Source of the DNA: Muribaculaceae bacterium
Lineage (GTDB): Bacteria > Bacteroidota > Bacteroidia > Bacteroidales > Muribaculaceae
Direction of reading: 5' to 3'
Length of the DNA: 64,000 bases
Assembly (NCBI GenBank): GCA_017427945.1
Contig: JAFRRT010000039.1
Location: 1 to 64,000 of the forward strand
The position numbers and the translations under genes were made by a program. Below are positions 34,513 to 43,143 of the stretch, in pieces; positions within the stretch are counted from its first letter, which is position 1; every line of letters starts with the position of its first letter. The notes under the pieces were generated by a model. The model had not been told where the DNA came from. It made no database searches and saw nothing but the letters and a program-made list of their open reading frames with translations.

Positions 34513-35496
34513 TTACTGGCAATTCATCACCATGCGGAAGCCCAAGTCACTGGTTTTCTTATGGGGATCAAGATTGCCACGGGCCGACACTCGGCACATC
34601 GAAGCAGGCGAAGACCAACTACCGCCACGATACACGTTGGTTTGGCCCGACTCGGGCCCGACGGGATTGACCACTGAACCACTGTCATACCTGACGTACC
34701 AGTCCTGGCACCACTCGGCTACATTGCCACTCATGTCAAAAAGGCCCAACTCGTTAGGCACCTTTTGGGCAACAGGATGAGCGTCAGCACCGGCATTCAC
34801 ATCGTACCAAGCCACCGCGTCAACATCATGCGAGCCCGAGTACTTGTAATACTTGCTCAAATTACCGCCTCGCGCAGCAAACTCCCACTCGGCCTCGGTG
34901 GGCGTACGGAAGACGCGGCCCGTCTCTTCAGTGAGTTTGTCAACAAAAATGGCGACATCAAACAACGACACATTAGTTACCGGGCTTCTCAAATCGCCCT
35001 GGAAGTCGCTCGCATCATCACCCATCACTGCAAACCACAGTTCCCAAGTCACCTCGGTCTGAGCGATATAGTAATCGTAGGTAATCGTCACCTCATGGGC
35101 AGGGAACTCATCGGCTTGAGCCTCATCAAGTTGCTCGGCAGTGGCACCCATCATAAAGGTGCCTGCATCGACCTTTACCATCGTGAAAGTCACTCCATTC
35201 ACATCGATGTTCTCAGTGATCACCACGGGTACCGCGCCCCCTTCGCCTGAGAGCAGGAAATCTATCAGCAGGGTAACGTCGGCGATGCTTACCGAGTTGT
35301 CGTGGTTCAAATCGGCAACCAAACTCATCTCGTATGAATCGACATTCGACAGGAGATAGTCAATCAAGGCCGTCACATCGGCAATGGTCACCTTGCCGTC
35401 TCGATTCACGTCGCCGTTCACATAACCGGCATAGGACGTGAGGGGCATAGCCATCATGGCCGTCAAAAACAGGGTTCTTAATAGTTTCTTCATCAT
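34513..35496 (-). CDS. Secreted SUMF1/FGE-domain protein with N-terminal dockerin-like repeats
   Basis: The protein (327 residues from this start) has a signal peptide (MMKKLLRTLFLTAMMAMPLTSYA), then two dockerin-like calcium repeats (GDVNRDGKVTIADVTALID and DLNHDNSVSIADVTLLID). A formylglycine-generating-enzyme-like domain follows: FMMGATAEQL, PTEAEWEFAARGG, GNVAEWCQDWY, YRGGSWSSP, LGFRMV. The FGE cysteine pair is not complete (one Cys in SMCRVSARG), so true sulfatase-activating function is unlikely. Repeats are N-terminal here, unlike the other three repeat proteins in the window. The open frame extends to 35565, but the signal peptide fixes the start at 35496 or 35493. Confidence 0.85.
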   Translation of the reverse strand: MMKKLLRTLFLTAMMAMPLTSYAGYVNGDVNRDGKVTIADVTALIDYLLSNVDSYEMSLVADLNHDNSVSIADVTLLIDFLLSGEGGAVPVVITENIDVNGVTFTMVKVDAGTFMMGATAEQLDEAQADEFPAHEVTITYDYYIAQTEVTWELWFAVMGDDASDFQGDLRSPVTNVSLFDVAIFVDKLTEETGRVFRTPTEAEWEFAARGGNLSKYYKYSGSHDVDAVAWYDVNAGADAHPVAQKVPNELGLFDMSGNVAEWCQDWYVRYDSGSVVNPVGPESGQTNVYRGGSWSSPASMCRVSARGNLDPHKKTSDLGFRMVMNCQ

Positions 35497-35635
35497 AATT
35501 CTCAAGTTTAGATATTCAACAACATTAACTGCCACAAAAGTAGTGATTTGTGATTGATTTATCAAGTTTTTGCACCAAATATTGTCCCATGAACCGGCAA
35601 AGATGACAGAAGCCTGAAAAACAGACTCCTAAAAA

Positions 35636-35665
35636 TTGACATCTGACAACTTTTCACTATATTTG
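35636..35665 (+). promoter_or_regulatory. Promoter of patatin-recX-comF
   Basis: TTG (35636-35638) and TATATTTG (35658-35665) are 19 nt apart, with a predicted start near 35672. It lies inside a longer open frame that begins at 35636, which rules out that upstream start. Confidence 0.65.
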
Positions 35666-35695
35666 CACCGTGAAAACCAAAAAACCAGGAAAATC

Positions 35696-36568
35696 ATGAC
35701 AACAGGAAAAACAGGCATCGTGCTTGAAGGCGGCGGGATGCGCGGGATGTACACCTGCGGCATTCTCGACGTGCTCATGGAAAATCACATCTATGTCGAT
35801 GGCATGGTGGGCGTGTCGGCTGGCATCGCCTTCGGGTGCAACTACAAGTCACGGCAGGCCGGCAGGGCGCTGCGCTATAATGTGCGTTTTGCACACGATA
35901 AACGTTACAGCGGCATGCGTTCCCTGCTCAAGACCGGCAACTACTACAATGCCTGGTTTGCCTATCATCTGGTGCCCACCCACTACGACGTGTTTGACTA
36001 CAATGCCTTTGAGGACTCGCCCATGGAATGTTATGCCGTGTGCTTCGACGTGAATACAGGCGAAGGAGTTTATCAACGGCTCGACCATGTGGACAACGAT
36101 TGCTTTGAGTGGATCAGGGCGTCGGCATCCATGCCTGTGGTTGCCCGCCCGGTACAGGTGGGCGGCAGGTTGCTGCTCGATGGAGGCCTTGCCGATTCTA
36201 TCCCCCTGGAGTTCATGATGAACAAGGGCTATGACCGCAACGTGGTCATCCTCACCCGTGAAGACGGCTACCGCAAGACCGCCGAGCATGGCCTGTGGCT
36301 GATGAAGCCGTTCCTACGCAAATATCCCAAGGTCATCGAGGCCTTGCAGCACCGTCCCGCCCACTACAACATGCAGCTGCAACAGGTGCGGGAACAGGAG
36401 CGCCAAGGCAATGCGTTTGTCTTCAGACCATTAAAGCCCCTCAACGTGAGCCGCACAACACATAATCCCGAGGAGATGAACCGCGTGTACCAGCAGGGGC
36501 GCGAAGAAGCCAAACAACGGCTCGAGGAATTAAAGAAGTTCCTTGCCGACAGCGACTCGACCCTATGA
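35696..36568 (+). CDS. Patatin-like phospholipase family protein
   Basis: The 290-residue protein has the Ser-Asp dyad of patatin-like acyl hydrolases: oxyanion loop EGGGMRG, nucleophile in GVSAG, and catalytic Asp in LDGGLADS. Bacterial members of this size (RssA/YjjU-like) are cytoplasmic or peripheral lipid esterases of poorly known substrate. The ATG at 35696 has a good Shine-Dalgarno (AGGA) and lies after the promoter. Its last bases overlap the recX start (ATGA), implying translational coupling. Confidence 0.9.
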   Translation: MTTGKTGIVLEGGGMRGMYTCGILDVLMENHIYVDGMVGVSAGIAFGCNYKSRQAGRALRYNVRFAHDKRYSGMRSLLKTGNYYNAWFAYHLVPTHYDVFDYNAFEDSPMECYAVCFDVNTGEGVYQRLDHVDNDCFEWIRASASMPVVARPVQVGGRLLLDGGLADSIPLEFMMNKGYDRNVVILTREDGYRKTAEHGLWLMKPFLRKYPKVIEALQHRPAHYNMQLQQVREQERQGNAFVFRPLKPLNVSRTTHNPEEMNRVYQQGREEAKQRLEELKKFLADSDSTL

Positions 36569-37059
36569 GTTATACCAAGCGTCCTCTGACCGTTGAACAG
36601 GCCACCAACCGTGCCGCAGCCCTGTGTGCACGCAGTGAGCAGGCACCCGCCGATATCACCGACAAACTGATGAAGTGGGGCCTGAGCGCAAGTGACGCAG
36701 CACGGGTGACGCAGCAGCTCATAGAAGGGGGATTCCTCAACGAGCAGCGTTTTGCCCGTGCCTTTGTCAAGGACCGCTTCGCCTTTAACGGCTGGGGTAA
36801 AATCAAGATGGCCCACCAACTGCGACAGAAAGGTATTCCCGGCGACATCATCGATGAAGCGATGTTGGCCATCGATGAGGACCAATATCGTCAACGGCTT
36901 TTAGAACTGTTGCGTGCCAAATGGCGCACGGTCAAAGACCGCGAGCCGCGCGCAGCCTGGGCAGCAATGATGCGATTTGCCGCCTCACGGGGCTTCGAAA
37001 CCCACCTTGCCGGCGACTGCGTAAAACAAGTTACCCATCTCGATGCTCAAGACGATTAA
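36565..37059 (+). CDS. recX: Regulatory protein RecX
   Basis: The 164-residue, mostly helical protein has the three-repeat RecX pattern (KLMKWGLSASDAARVTQQLIEGGFLNEQRFAR and GWGKIKMAHQLRQKGIP, each only quoted in part by position here). RecX restrains RecA filament growth in many bacteria. In this genome it is not next to recA, which lies about 16 kb away on the same strand. The gene overlaps both neighbours by 4 and 17 bp, so patatin, recX and comF form one tight operon. Confidence 0.88.
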   Translation: MSYTKRPLTVEQATNRAAALCARSEQAPADITDKLMKWGLSASDAARVTQQLIEGGFLNEQRFARAFVKDRFAFNGWGKIKMAHQLRQKGIPGDIIDEAMLAIDEDQYRQRLLELLRAKWRTVKDREPRAAWAAMMRFAASRGFETHLAGDCVKQVTHLDAQDD

Positions 37060-37750
37060 ACAATGGCTTGGGGCTGCCGCCGACGTGGCGATGCCCCGTG
37101 TATGCCCTGTGTGCGGAAAAGCCCTCGACGGCGACGAGCGGTGGATTTGCCGCAAATGCCTTGCCGCCCTGCCCCGCACACGATATGAAGAGGTGGAGTT
37201 CAATACCATGGAACAGCGTTTTGCCGGAAAGGTTCCCATCGAGCGTGCCACCGCCTATTTCTTCTATGAGAAAGGGTCACCTTACGCATCGGTTTTGCAC
37301 GATATCAAATACCACAACTCACCACGCATGGGCCGTTGGCTGACCGCACGCGCCGTCAGCGACATGGCGGGAAGTCATTTCTTTGACGGCATCAACATGG
37401 TGACTGCCGTACCGCTCCACCGCAGCAAACTCGCACAACGCGGTTACAACCAGAGTAAATACCTCGCCCGCGGCATCGCCGACGCCCTTAACATTCCTTA
37501 CCTCGAGACCTTGAAAGCCGTCCGACCCCACTCCACTCAAACCCACAAGGGGGCCATGGAACGCTGGCAGAACATCCAGGGCAACTATGCCTTAAGAAAC
37601 AATACCGATGACCTGACAGGCAAACACATCCTGCTGGTTGATGACGTTGTGACTACCGGCTCAACGCTCACCGTGTGTTCTTCTTTGCTTAAAACCATCC
37701 CTGGAGTCACCGTCTCTCTCTTCACCCTTGCCGCCGCCCGCTTGGATTAG
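37043..37750 (+). CDS. ComF family phosphoribosyltransferase-like protein
   Basis: The 235-residue protein has an N-terminal zinc-ribbon-like set of cysteines (VCPVCG and WICRKC) and a C-terminal type I PRTase fold with the PRPP loop ILLVDDVVTTGSTL and the ComF motif QRGYNQSKYLARGIA. ComF is needed for DNA uptake in competent bacteria; in many non-competent species the homologue has an unclear role. It overlaps recX by 17 bp. Converges on rpoZ behind a shared terminator. Confidence 0.9.
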   Translation: MLKTIKQWLGAAADVAMPRVCPVCGKALDGDERWICRKCLAALPRTRYEEVEFNTMEQRFAGKVPIERATAYFFYEKGSPYASVLHDIKYHNSPRMGRWLTARAVSDMAGSHFFDGINMVTAVPLHRSKLAQRGYNQSKYLARGIADALNIPYLETLKAVRPHSTQTHKGAMERWQNIQGNYALRNNTDDLTGKHILLVDDVVTTGSTLTVCSSLLKTIPGVTVSLFTLAAARLD

Positions 37751-37782
37751 TTATGGGTATAATAAACCAACATCCACAATAC

Positions 37783-37817
37783 AATTAACGGCGCCTTGCG
37801 GGGCGCCGTTAATTAAT
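37783..37817. terminator. Terminator between comF and rpoZ
   Basis: A perfect 13-bp stem (AATTAACGGCGCC with GGCGCCGTTAATT) and 6-nt loop lies between convergent genes. U-tracts are short, so it is a moderate call. Confidence 0.65.
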
Positions 37818-37831
37818 TCTTTGCTTGACTC

Positions 37832-38164
37832 TTAGAAGTCCTCCTTTTCCTTTGCCAGGTTGCGGAAGGCAAGTTTGTCTTCCAGATACTCCTGCGTGGC
37901 AATCAGGGTGGGCTTAGGAAGCTTCTCATAATATTTCGAGATCTCAATCTGCTCGCGATTCTCGCTGATTTCCTCCAGATTATCATTCATCGTGGCGAAC
38001 TCCTGCAACTTCTGCTCGAGGTCAGATTTCATCTCGGCAGCAATCTGGTTGGCTCGCTTACTGATGATGCAAACGGTCTCGTAGATGTTACCCGTGGGCT
38101 CAGCCATCTCAATGATGTCATGCACTGTAGTGGTGAGGGGTGCGTTGGTCTTCTTGTAATCCAT
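37832..38164 (-). CDS. rpoZ: RNA polymerase omega subunit (Rpb6-type, Bacteroidota)
   Basis: The 110-residue protein matches the Bacteroidota omega/Rpb6 family: a central VCIISKRANQIAAEMK segment corresponds to the conserved omega core, with a longer helical C-terminus (EEISENREQIEISKYYEKL). Omega helps fold and assemble the beta' subunit. It follows bamD by 39 nt on the same strand, a common pair in this order, so they are cotranscribed. Confidence 0.88.
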   Translation of the reverse strand: MDYKKTNAPLTTTVHDIIEMAEPTGNIYETVCIISKRANQIAAEMKSDLEQKLQEFATMNDNLEEISENREQIEISKYYEKLPKPTLIATQEYLEDKLAFRNLAKEKEDF

Positions 38165-38203
38165 ATTCTCCTTTAATATTATATATGTTGTTATTTTCGT
38201 TGA

Positions 38204-39010
38204 TTATTCGCCAGTGACTTGCTTGGAGGCAATCTTGAAGATATTGTCAGCCTCTTTGCGCATCTTGCTGTCGGGATAGTCGTTGATGAACGAGTAGTAC
38301 TCGTCAATCACGGTGCGGAAGCGTTCCTCTTTCTTCTCGACAACACTCTCGGAGGCTTCCTTGAAACGTGCGCGGAGCACGAGCATCTCCAGTTCTTCCT
38401 TGTACTTGCTGTAAGGATAGGACTTGATGGCATTCTGGGCGGTGATGACAGCACTCTCATAGTTGTTGCCCATATAATTGCCCAGGTTGTAATAGAGCGT
38501 GGCGTTCTGCAGTTCCTTGAGCACCAGCTTGTCCTGCAACTCAAAGACGGCACTCTGGGCGATGGAAGCTTTGTCGCTCTTGGGGAAATAGTCAAGAAAG
38601 GCCTGCAACTCTTCCATGGCGCGGATGGTCTCGGTCTGGTCCAACTGTGCATCAGGCGAGTCGAGGTAGAAGCCGTAACCGGCATAGAAACGCGCCAACT
38701 CGGCATACTGTCCGCGCGGATAACGCTGATAGTACTGCTTGAAGTAAGAACCCGCACTGATGTAGTCCTTGTTCTCGTAGTAGCTCAAGCCCAGCAGATA
38801 AAGCGACTCCTCGGCATGAGGTGTACCACGGAAAATCGGCACAAGGTCGGTGAGGATGGTGTAGGCCTGGGCATAGCGTTTGTTCTCAAACGCCTTTTTG
38901 GCATAGGCATACTTGTACTCCAAGTCACTGCTTTTCATCACCTTGTTGTACTCGCCACAGCCCATCAGCACACAGGCCAGCGCCACGATTATTGTCAATC
39001 TCTTGATCAT
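38204..39010 (-). CDS. bamD: Outer membrane assembly lipoprotein BamD
   Basis: The 268-residue lipoprotein has a lipobox with C18 (ALACVLMGC) and TPR-type repeats over the rest (KKAFENKRYAQAYTILTDL, ESLYLLGLSYYENKDY, YYQRYPRGQYAELA). BamD is the essential lipoprotein partner of BamA in beta-barrel insertion. Length and TPR content fit. It is the promoter-proximal gene of the bamD-rpoZ pair. Confidence 0.93.
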   Translation of the reverse strand: MIKRLTIIVALACVLMGCGEYNKVMKSSDLEYKYAYAKKAFENKRYAQAYTILTDLVPIFRGTPHAEESLYLLGLSYYENKDYISAGSYFKQYYQRYPRGQYAELARFYAGYGFYLDSPDAQLDQTETIRAMEELQAFLDYFPKSDKASIAQSAVFELQDKLVLKELQNATLYYNLGNYMGNNYESAVITAQNAIKSYPYSKYKEELEMLVLRARFKEASESVVEKKEERFRTVIDEYYSFINDYPDSKMRKEADNIFKIASKQVTGE

Positions 39011-39041
39011 TAGATACGTCGATTCATTCGAAATTAGCCCG

Positions 39042-39073
39042 CAAAGTTACTCCTTTTTTCTAAGATGTACAAA
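39042..39073 (-). promoter_or_regulatory. Promoter of bamD-rpoZ
   Basis: On the minus strand TTTG (39073-39070) and TAACTTTG (39049-39042) are 20 nt apart, with the start near 39035 and a leader of about 25 nt. Confidence 0.72.
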
Positions 39074-39138
39074 CCGTAACCACAAATCACTGAAATATTT
39101 CGCAAAATTTAACGGACAAGCATGATTTGCAACATCTC

Positions 39139-40200
39139 CTAAGTGGTGCGCTTGACACCGAATAACCAGTGCTCCAGGAAAGGACTCAAGCGGATGATGT
39201 TGCTGATAAGCAGGCATGCTGCGATGATAATGATGGCAATAACCGATGAAACAGTAAACTCCAGAATAGGCATGGGATGGTCCTTAAACAAAGTGAAAAA
39301 AGAAAGATTATAGGGAATGAAGAAATAATGTATCAAATATATATCCAACGTACGTCTTCCTGTGTATTGCATCACGCGCCCAAGCTTTGTCTCCTTAGAG
39401 AAAAGGGCTTGTTTCTTTCTGAAAAAAGAAAAGACTATAATAAGTCCAGATACAGATAACAATAACGATTCTACAGTGCCAGAAATTATTTGTGATAACT
39501 CAAAAGCATTTCCAACAAAGAAAACAAGAATACAGATTGTAATCAACCATTGGGTGTCTAGCATACACTCCACTTTTTCAAAGTATTTCTTGAATAACGT
39601 ACCCATCACAAAAAAGAAAAAATAATACCAATGCTCAAAACTTAAAAAAGACAGCAAATTTAATGGCACAGGCATATAATTTTTCAAAAATGGCCACTTT
39701 GTCGCATACAAGCATATACCCAACAAAACAAGGGCCCAATCAGCCCATTTATTCCGAATGAAAAACCTTACAATTGCATATAATACAAAATACTCAAACA
39801 GAACATAGGTAAACCAATAGCCCATCTTTCCATCAGCAATGATACCCTCCAACAGATTCTTTTTGAAAACCCAAGTAAACAAGAAAAAGAAGATAAATGG
39901 AGATATCAACTGTACCGGTATCTTTTTCTTGAAGAACTTGACTATGTGTTCAAAATTCCAAACAACCCCACTCTTGTAGAGCACAAAACCACTAATAAAG
40001 AAGAATAAAGGCATTCGTATCTGTAAAAGATATACAGTCAATGTCGGGACTCCGTTGCCCAACACATTGAAGCACAAATTAGATATATGGTGAGATACCA
40101 CCAGGAACATTGTGAATCCCCTCAACGCGTCAATATATTCGATACGTTTTGTTCCAGTTTGTCCAGATTGGAGCGTATTTGATGTATTCTGGATTTCCAT
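39139..40200 (-). CDS. Acyltransferase family 3 membrane protein
   Basis: The 353-residue polytopic protein has about ten hydrophobic segments and the acyltransferase_3 start motif RIEYIDALRGFTMFLVVSHH, with PLFFFISGFVLY following. Such proteins O-acetylate surface polysaccharide, lipid or peptidoglycan sugars. Base composition is visibly more AT-rich than its neighbours, with many A/T-ending codons, and it sits alone between bamD and bcp, suggesting later acquisition. Acceptor unknown. The flanking 40201-40443 gap is AT-rich with no gene seen. Confidence 0.85.
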   Translation of the reverse strand: MEIQNTSNTLQSGQTGTKRIEYIDALRGFTMFLVVSHHISNLCFNVLGNGVPTLTVYLLQIRMPLFFFISGFVLYKSGVVWNFEHIVKFFKKKIPVQLISPFIFFFLFTWVFKKNLLEGIIADGKMGYWFTYVLFEYFVLYAIVRFFIRNKWADWALVLLGICLYATKWPFLKNYMPVPLNLLSFLSFEHWYYFFFFVMGTLFKKYFEKVECMLDTQWLITICILVFFVGNAFELSQIISGTVESLLLSVSGLIIVFSFFRKKQALFSKETKLGRVMQYTGRRTLDIYLIHYFFIPYNLSFFTLFKDHPMPILEFTVSSVIAIIIIAACLLISNIIRLSPFLEHWLFGVKRTT

Positions 40201-40401
40201 TCGACGAATTTATTAACCCACTAGAATGTGTGGAAGAACATCTTTTTGAGATGCAAAATTACTAAAAAAAACGATTCGATGAAAATCCGCCCTTAATTTT
40301 ATCGACTACAAGCCATGCAAGTTCAGTAATGCCCCTCCATTAGCATCCATAAAAAAGTAATCGCTTTTTATTGGCATGACAGGTTATTCCCATTTTTTTA
40401 T

Positions 40402-40409
40402 TACTTTTG
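40402..40409 (+). promoter_or_regulatory. -7 box for bcp
   Basis: TACTTTTG lies 35 nt before the bcp start; no consensus -33 at the right distance was seen. Confidence 0.45.
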
Positions 40410-40443
40410 TGGAACAAAATAACCTTTTAAACTGAATGACGCT

Positions 40444-40896
40444 ATGAAAATTGGAGATAAGATTCCCGAATTCCTTGGCTTGGACGCCAACGGCAACGAA
40501 GTGAAAGCCAGCGACTTCGCAGGCAAGAAGCTCATCATCTATTTCTACCCGAAGGACAATACGCCGGGATGCACCGCCGAGGCATGCAGCCTGGCCGACG
40601 GCTACGGCAAACTCAAGCGTGCGGGCTTTGCCCTGCTGGGCGTGAGCAAGGACAGTGCGGCAAGCCACCAGAAGTTTGCTGACAAATACAGTCTGCCTTT
40701 CCCACTGATTGCCGACACCGATACTGCGTTGAATCAAGCCTTCGGCGTGTGGCGCGAGAAAAAGATGGCGGGCCGCACCTACATGGGCACGGTGCGCACG
40801 ACCTTTATCATCGATGAGCAGGGCGTTGTCAAGCACATCATCGAGAAAGTGAACACCAAGGACAGCGCTAATCAGATTTTAGAGCTTGACATTTGA
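40444..40896 (+). CDS. bcp: Thiol peroxidase, BCP/PrxQ-type peroxiredoxin
   Basis: The 150-residue protein reduces hydroperoxides using thioredoxin. The peroxidatic Cys43 and resolving Cys48 lie in NTPGCTAEACS, the typical five-residue spacing of BCP/PrxQ. The rest of the thioredoxin fold (LIIYFYPKD, GRTYMGTVRTTFIID) is intact. Cytoplasmic. It overlaps only the non-coding lead of the following peptidase open frame, whose real start is 35 nt downstream of the bcp stop. Confidence 0.94.
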   Translation: MKIGDKIPEFLGLDANGNEVKASDFAGKKLIIYFYPKDNTPGCTAEACSLADGYGKLKRAGFALLGVSKDSAASHQKFADKYSLPFPLIADTDTALNQAFGVWREKKMAGRTYMGTVRTTFIIDEQGVVKHIIEKVNTKDSANQILELDI

Positions 40897-40930
40897 CCAA
40901 TTGTCAAGCCAGAGTTTAAAATTCAGAAAG

Positions 40931-43099
40931 ATGAAAAAAATAGTTTTAACTCTATTGATGCTGGTGCTCGCCATGGATGCCGGAGCGTTGACGCTTGAGG
41001 AATGTGTGTTGCGCGAAAGTTCTCCTAAAGGCATAGGGGCGATGCAGCCTAGCAAGAGTGACGGCCGCTACTTCTACCGCTTGAGCGACGACGGCAACAT
41101 CATCAACCGCATAGGCTATGCCAAAGGAGACGAGAGCGTGCTGGTGGACACCAGCGACGAGACGGTGACCGGCTGGGACGACTTTGAGGTGACCGCCGAC
41201 GGTGCCTATGTCCTGCTGTGGAACAACACCGAATACATCTACCGCTACAGCTTCAGTGCCGACTACTACGTATATGACCTGAAAAATAAGACGCTCAAGT
41301 CGCTGAGCGACGGCGGCGGTGAGGAAATCGCCACCCTGTCGCCCGACGGTAAACGCGTGGCATACGTCAAGGGCAATAACGTGTTTGTACGCAACCTCGT
41401 TGACGGTACGACAGTGCAGGTGACTCATGACGGCAAGAAAAACAATATCATCTACGGCGTGCCCGACTGGGTTTACCAGGAGGAGTTGGGTATGCTCAAC
41501 ACCCTGAACTGGTCGAGCGACAGCCGCTCGCTGGCGTTCCTGCGCTGGGACGAGAGCCAGGTGAAAATGGCGTCGATGGTCATTTATCAGGGCACTTGCA
41601 ACCCGAAGGACGAATATGAGCTCTACCCTGGCCGTTATGATTTCAAGTACCCCGTGGCGGGCGAGAAGAACTCCATCGTGAGCGTTCATTGCTATGATGT
41701 CATCGACGGCACGTTCAAGAAACTTGACGTGCCCCTTGACGAGGAAGACTACGTGTGCCACATCACCTTTAGTCCCGACCCGCAGCGACTGATGGTTCAA
41801 CGGCTTAACCGTCACCAGAACGACTTGCGCATCTATGCCGTAAACCCCATCACGGGCGTAGCCAAGCAGGTCTATCACGAGACGTCCGACACCTGGGTGG
41901 ACGCCGAGACGTCGCAACAGGTCCAGTATGAGGACAATTTCTTTGTCATCCCAAGCGAGCGCTCGGGTTACATGCAGCTTTACCAGTATGACCTTGACGG
42001 TAACCTGATGCGCCAGCTTACCAACGACAACAACCGCATCATCTCCAGGTTCTACGGCTATGACAAGGCTACCAAGCGTTTCTACTACCAGGCTTCTTGC
42101 GGACCGCTGAACCGTGTTATAGAGTACGTAGATGCCAAGGGCAAAGTGAAGCGTCTTGCACCGTCATCGGCCAACGGACAAGGCACCGCCTCGGCAAATT
42201 TCAACGGCGACTTCACCTACTATGTGGGTTGTTACAATGACGCTCAGACGCCCCATCAGTACCGCATCTATGACCGCAACGGCAAGCGGGTGCGCGACCT
42301 TGAGCTCAACGAGGAATATGCCCTTCGCTACACCGCTGTTGATGTTCCGCAAAAGGAGTTTTTTACGATGGAGCACGACGGCTATACCCTGAACGGTTAC
42401 ATGATCAAGCCGGTGGACTTTGACCCGAACAAGAAATATCCCGTCATCATGGAGCACTACAACGGCCCCGGCTCGCAGGAGGTGGTCAACCGCTGGCGCA
42501 TGGGTTGGGAGCAGTACTTTGCCACCGAAGGTTACATTGTGGTCGAGGTGGACAGCCGCGGCACGGGATTCCGTGGCAAGGAGTTCGAGTCCATCACCTA
42601 TCTGAATCTGGGCAAATATGAGACCGAGGACGCCGTGGCAGCTGCCAACTACATGGCGCAACAGCCGTGGGTAGATGCCGACCACATAGGCATCATGGGT
42701 TGGAGCTACGGTGGTTTCCAGACGCTGATGGCGATGAGTGAGCCGGGCAGCAACTATGCCTGCGGCGTGAGCATCGCACCGGTGACGACCTGGCGCTTCT
42801 ATGACAGCATCTACACCGAGCGATACATGCGCACGCCCCAAGAGAATCCCGAAGGCTACAGCAACTTCCCGCTGAACCGCGCGGAGAACCTCAACGGCCG
42901 CGTGCTCATCATGTTCGGCAGTGCCGATGACAACGTGCACATCGTCAACTCGATGCAGTATGTGTCCAAACTGGTGGACATGAACCGCACTTGCGACATG
43001 ATGGTGTTCCCCAACATGAACCACAGCATCCGCGACTGCTCGGCCCGTTATGTGGTTTACAAGCGCGCCCTCGAGTTCTACGACCAATACCTGAAATAA
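40931..43099 (+). CDS. Secreted S9 family peptidase, dipeptidyl peptidase IV-like
   Basis: The 722-residue protein has a signal peptide (MKKIVLTLLMLVLAMDAGA), an N-terminal eight-blade-type beta-propeller with a DPPIV motif (WVYQEELG, the Glu pair that holds the substrate N-terminus as EE), and a C-terminal alpha/beta hydrolase. The catalytic triad is visible: Ser in GWSYGGFQ, Asp in GSADDNVH, His in NMNHSI. It should remove Xaa-Pro dipeptides in the periplasm. The upstream in-frame ATG at 40886 overlaps bcp and would bury the signal peptide, so the start at 40931 was chosen. Confidence 0.93.
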   Translation: MKKIVLTLLMLVLAMDAGALTLEECVLRESSPKGIGAMQPSKSDGRYFYRLSDDGNIINRIGYAKGDESVLVDTSDETVTGWDDFEVTADGAYVLLWNNTEYIYRYSFSADYYVYDLKNKTLKSLSDGGGEEIATLSPDGKRVAYVKGNNVFVRNLVDGTTVQVTHDGKKNNIIYGVPDWVYQEELGMLNTLNWSSDSRSLAFLRWDESQVKMASMVIYQGTCNPKDEYELYPGRYDFKYPVAGEKNSIVSVHCYDVIDGTFKKLDVPLDEEDYVCHITFSPDPQRLMVQRLNRHQNDLRIYAVNPITGVAKQVYHETSDTWVDAETSQQVQYEDNFFVIPSERSGYMQLYQYDLDGNLMRQLTNDNNRIISRFYGYDKATKRFYYQASCGPLNRVIEYVDAKGKVKRLAPSSANGQGTASANFNGDFTYYVGCYNDAQTPHQYRIYDRNGKRVRDLELNEEYALRYTAVDVPQKEFFTMEHDGYTLNGYMIKPVDFDPNKKYPVIMEHYNGPGSQEVVNRWRMGWEQYFATEGYIVVEVDSRGTGFRGKEFESITYLNLGKYETEDAVAAANYMAQQPWVDADHIGIMGWSYGGFQTLMAMSEPGSNYACGVSIAPVTTWRFYDSIYTERYMRTPQENPEGYSNFPLNRAENLNGRVLIMFGSADDNVHIVNSMQYVSKLVDMNRTCDMMVFPNMNHSIRDCSARYVVYKRALEFYDQYLK

Positions 43100-43100
43100 A

Positions 43101-43114
43101 TTTCCCCTGCGGGG
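43101..43114 (+). repeat. Fragment related to the hairpin-capped repeat family
   Basis: TTTC followed by the hairpin CCC-CTGC-GGG resembles the right end of the 82-bp elements but lacks the partner arm. It occupies part of the short gap between the peptidase and miaA. Confidence 0.4.
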
Positions 43115-43143
43115 CTAATGCGAATTTCACGAATTAAACTAAA

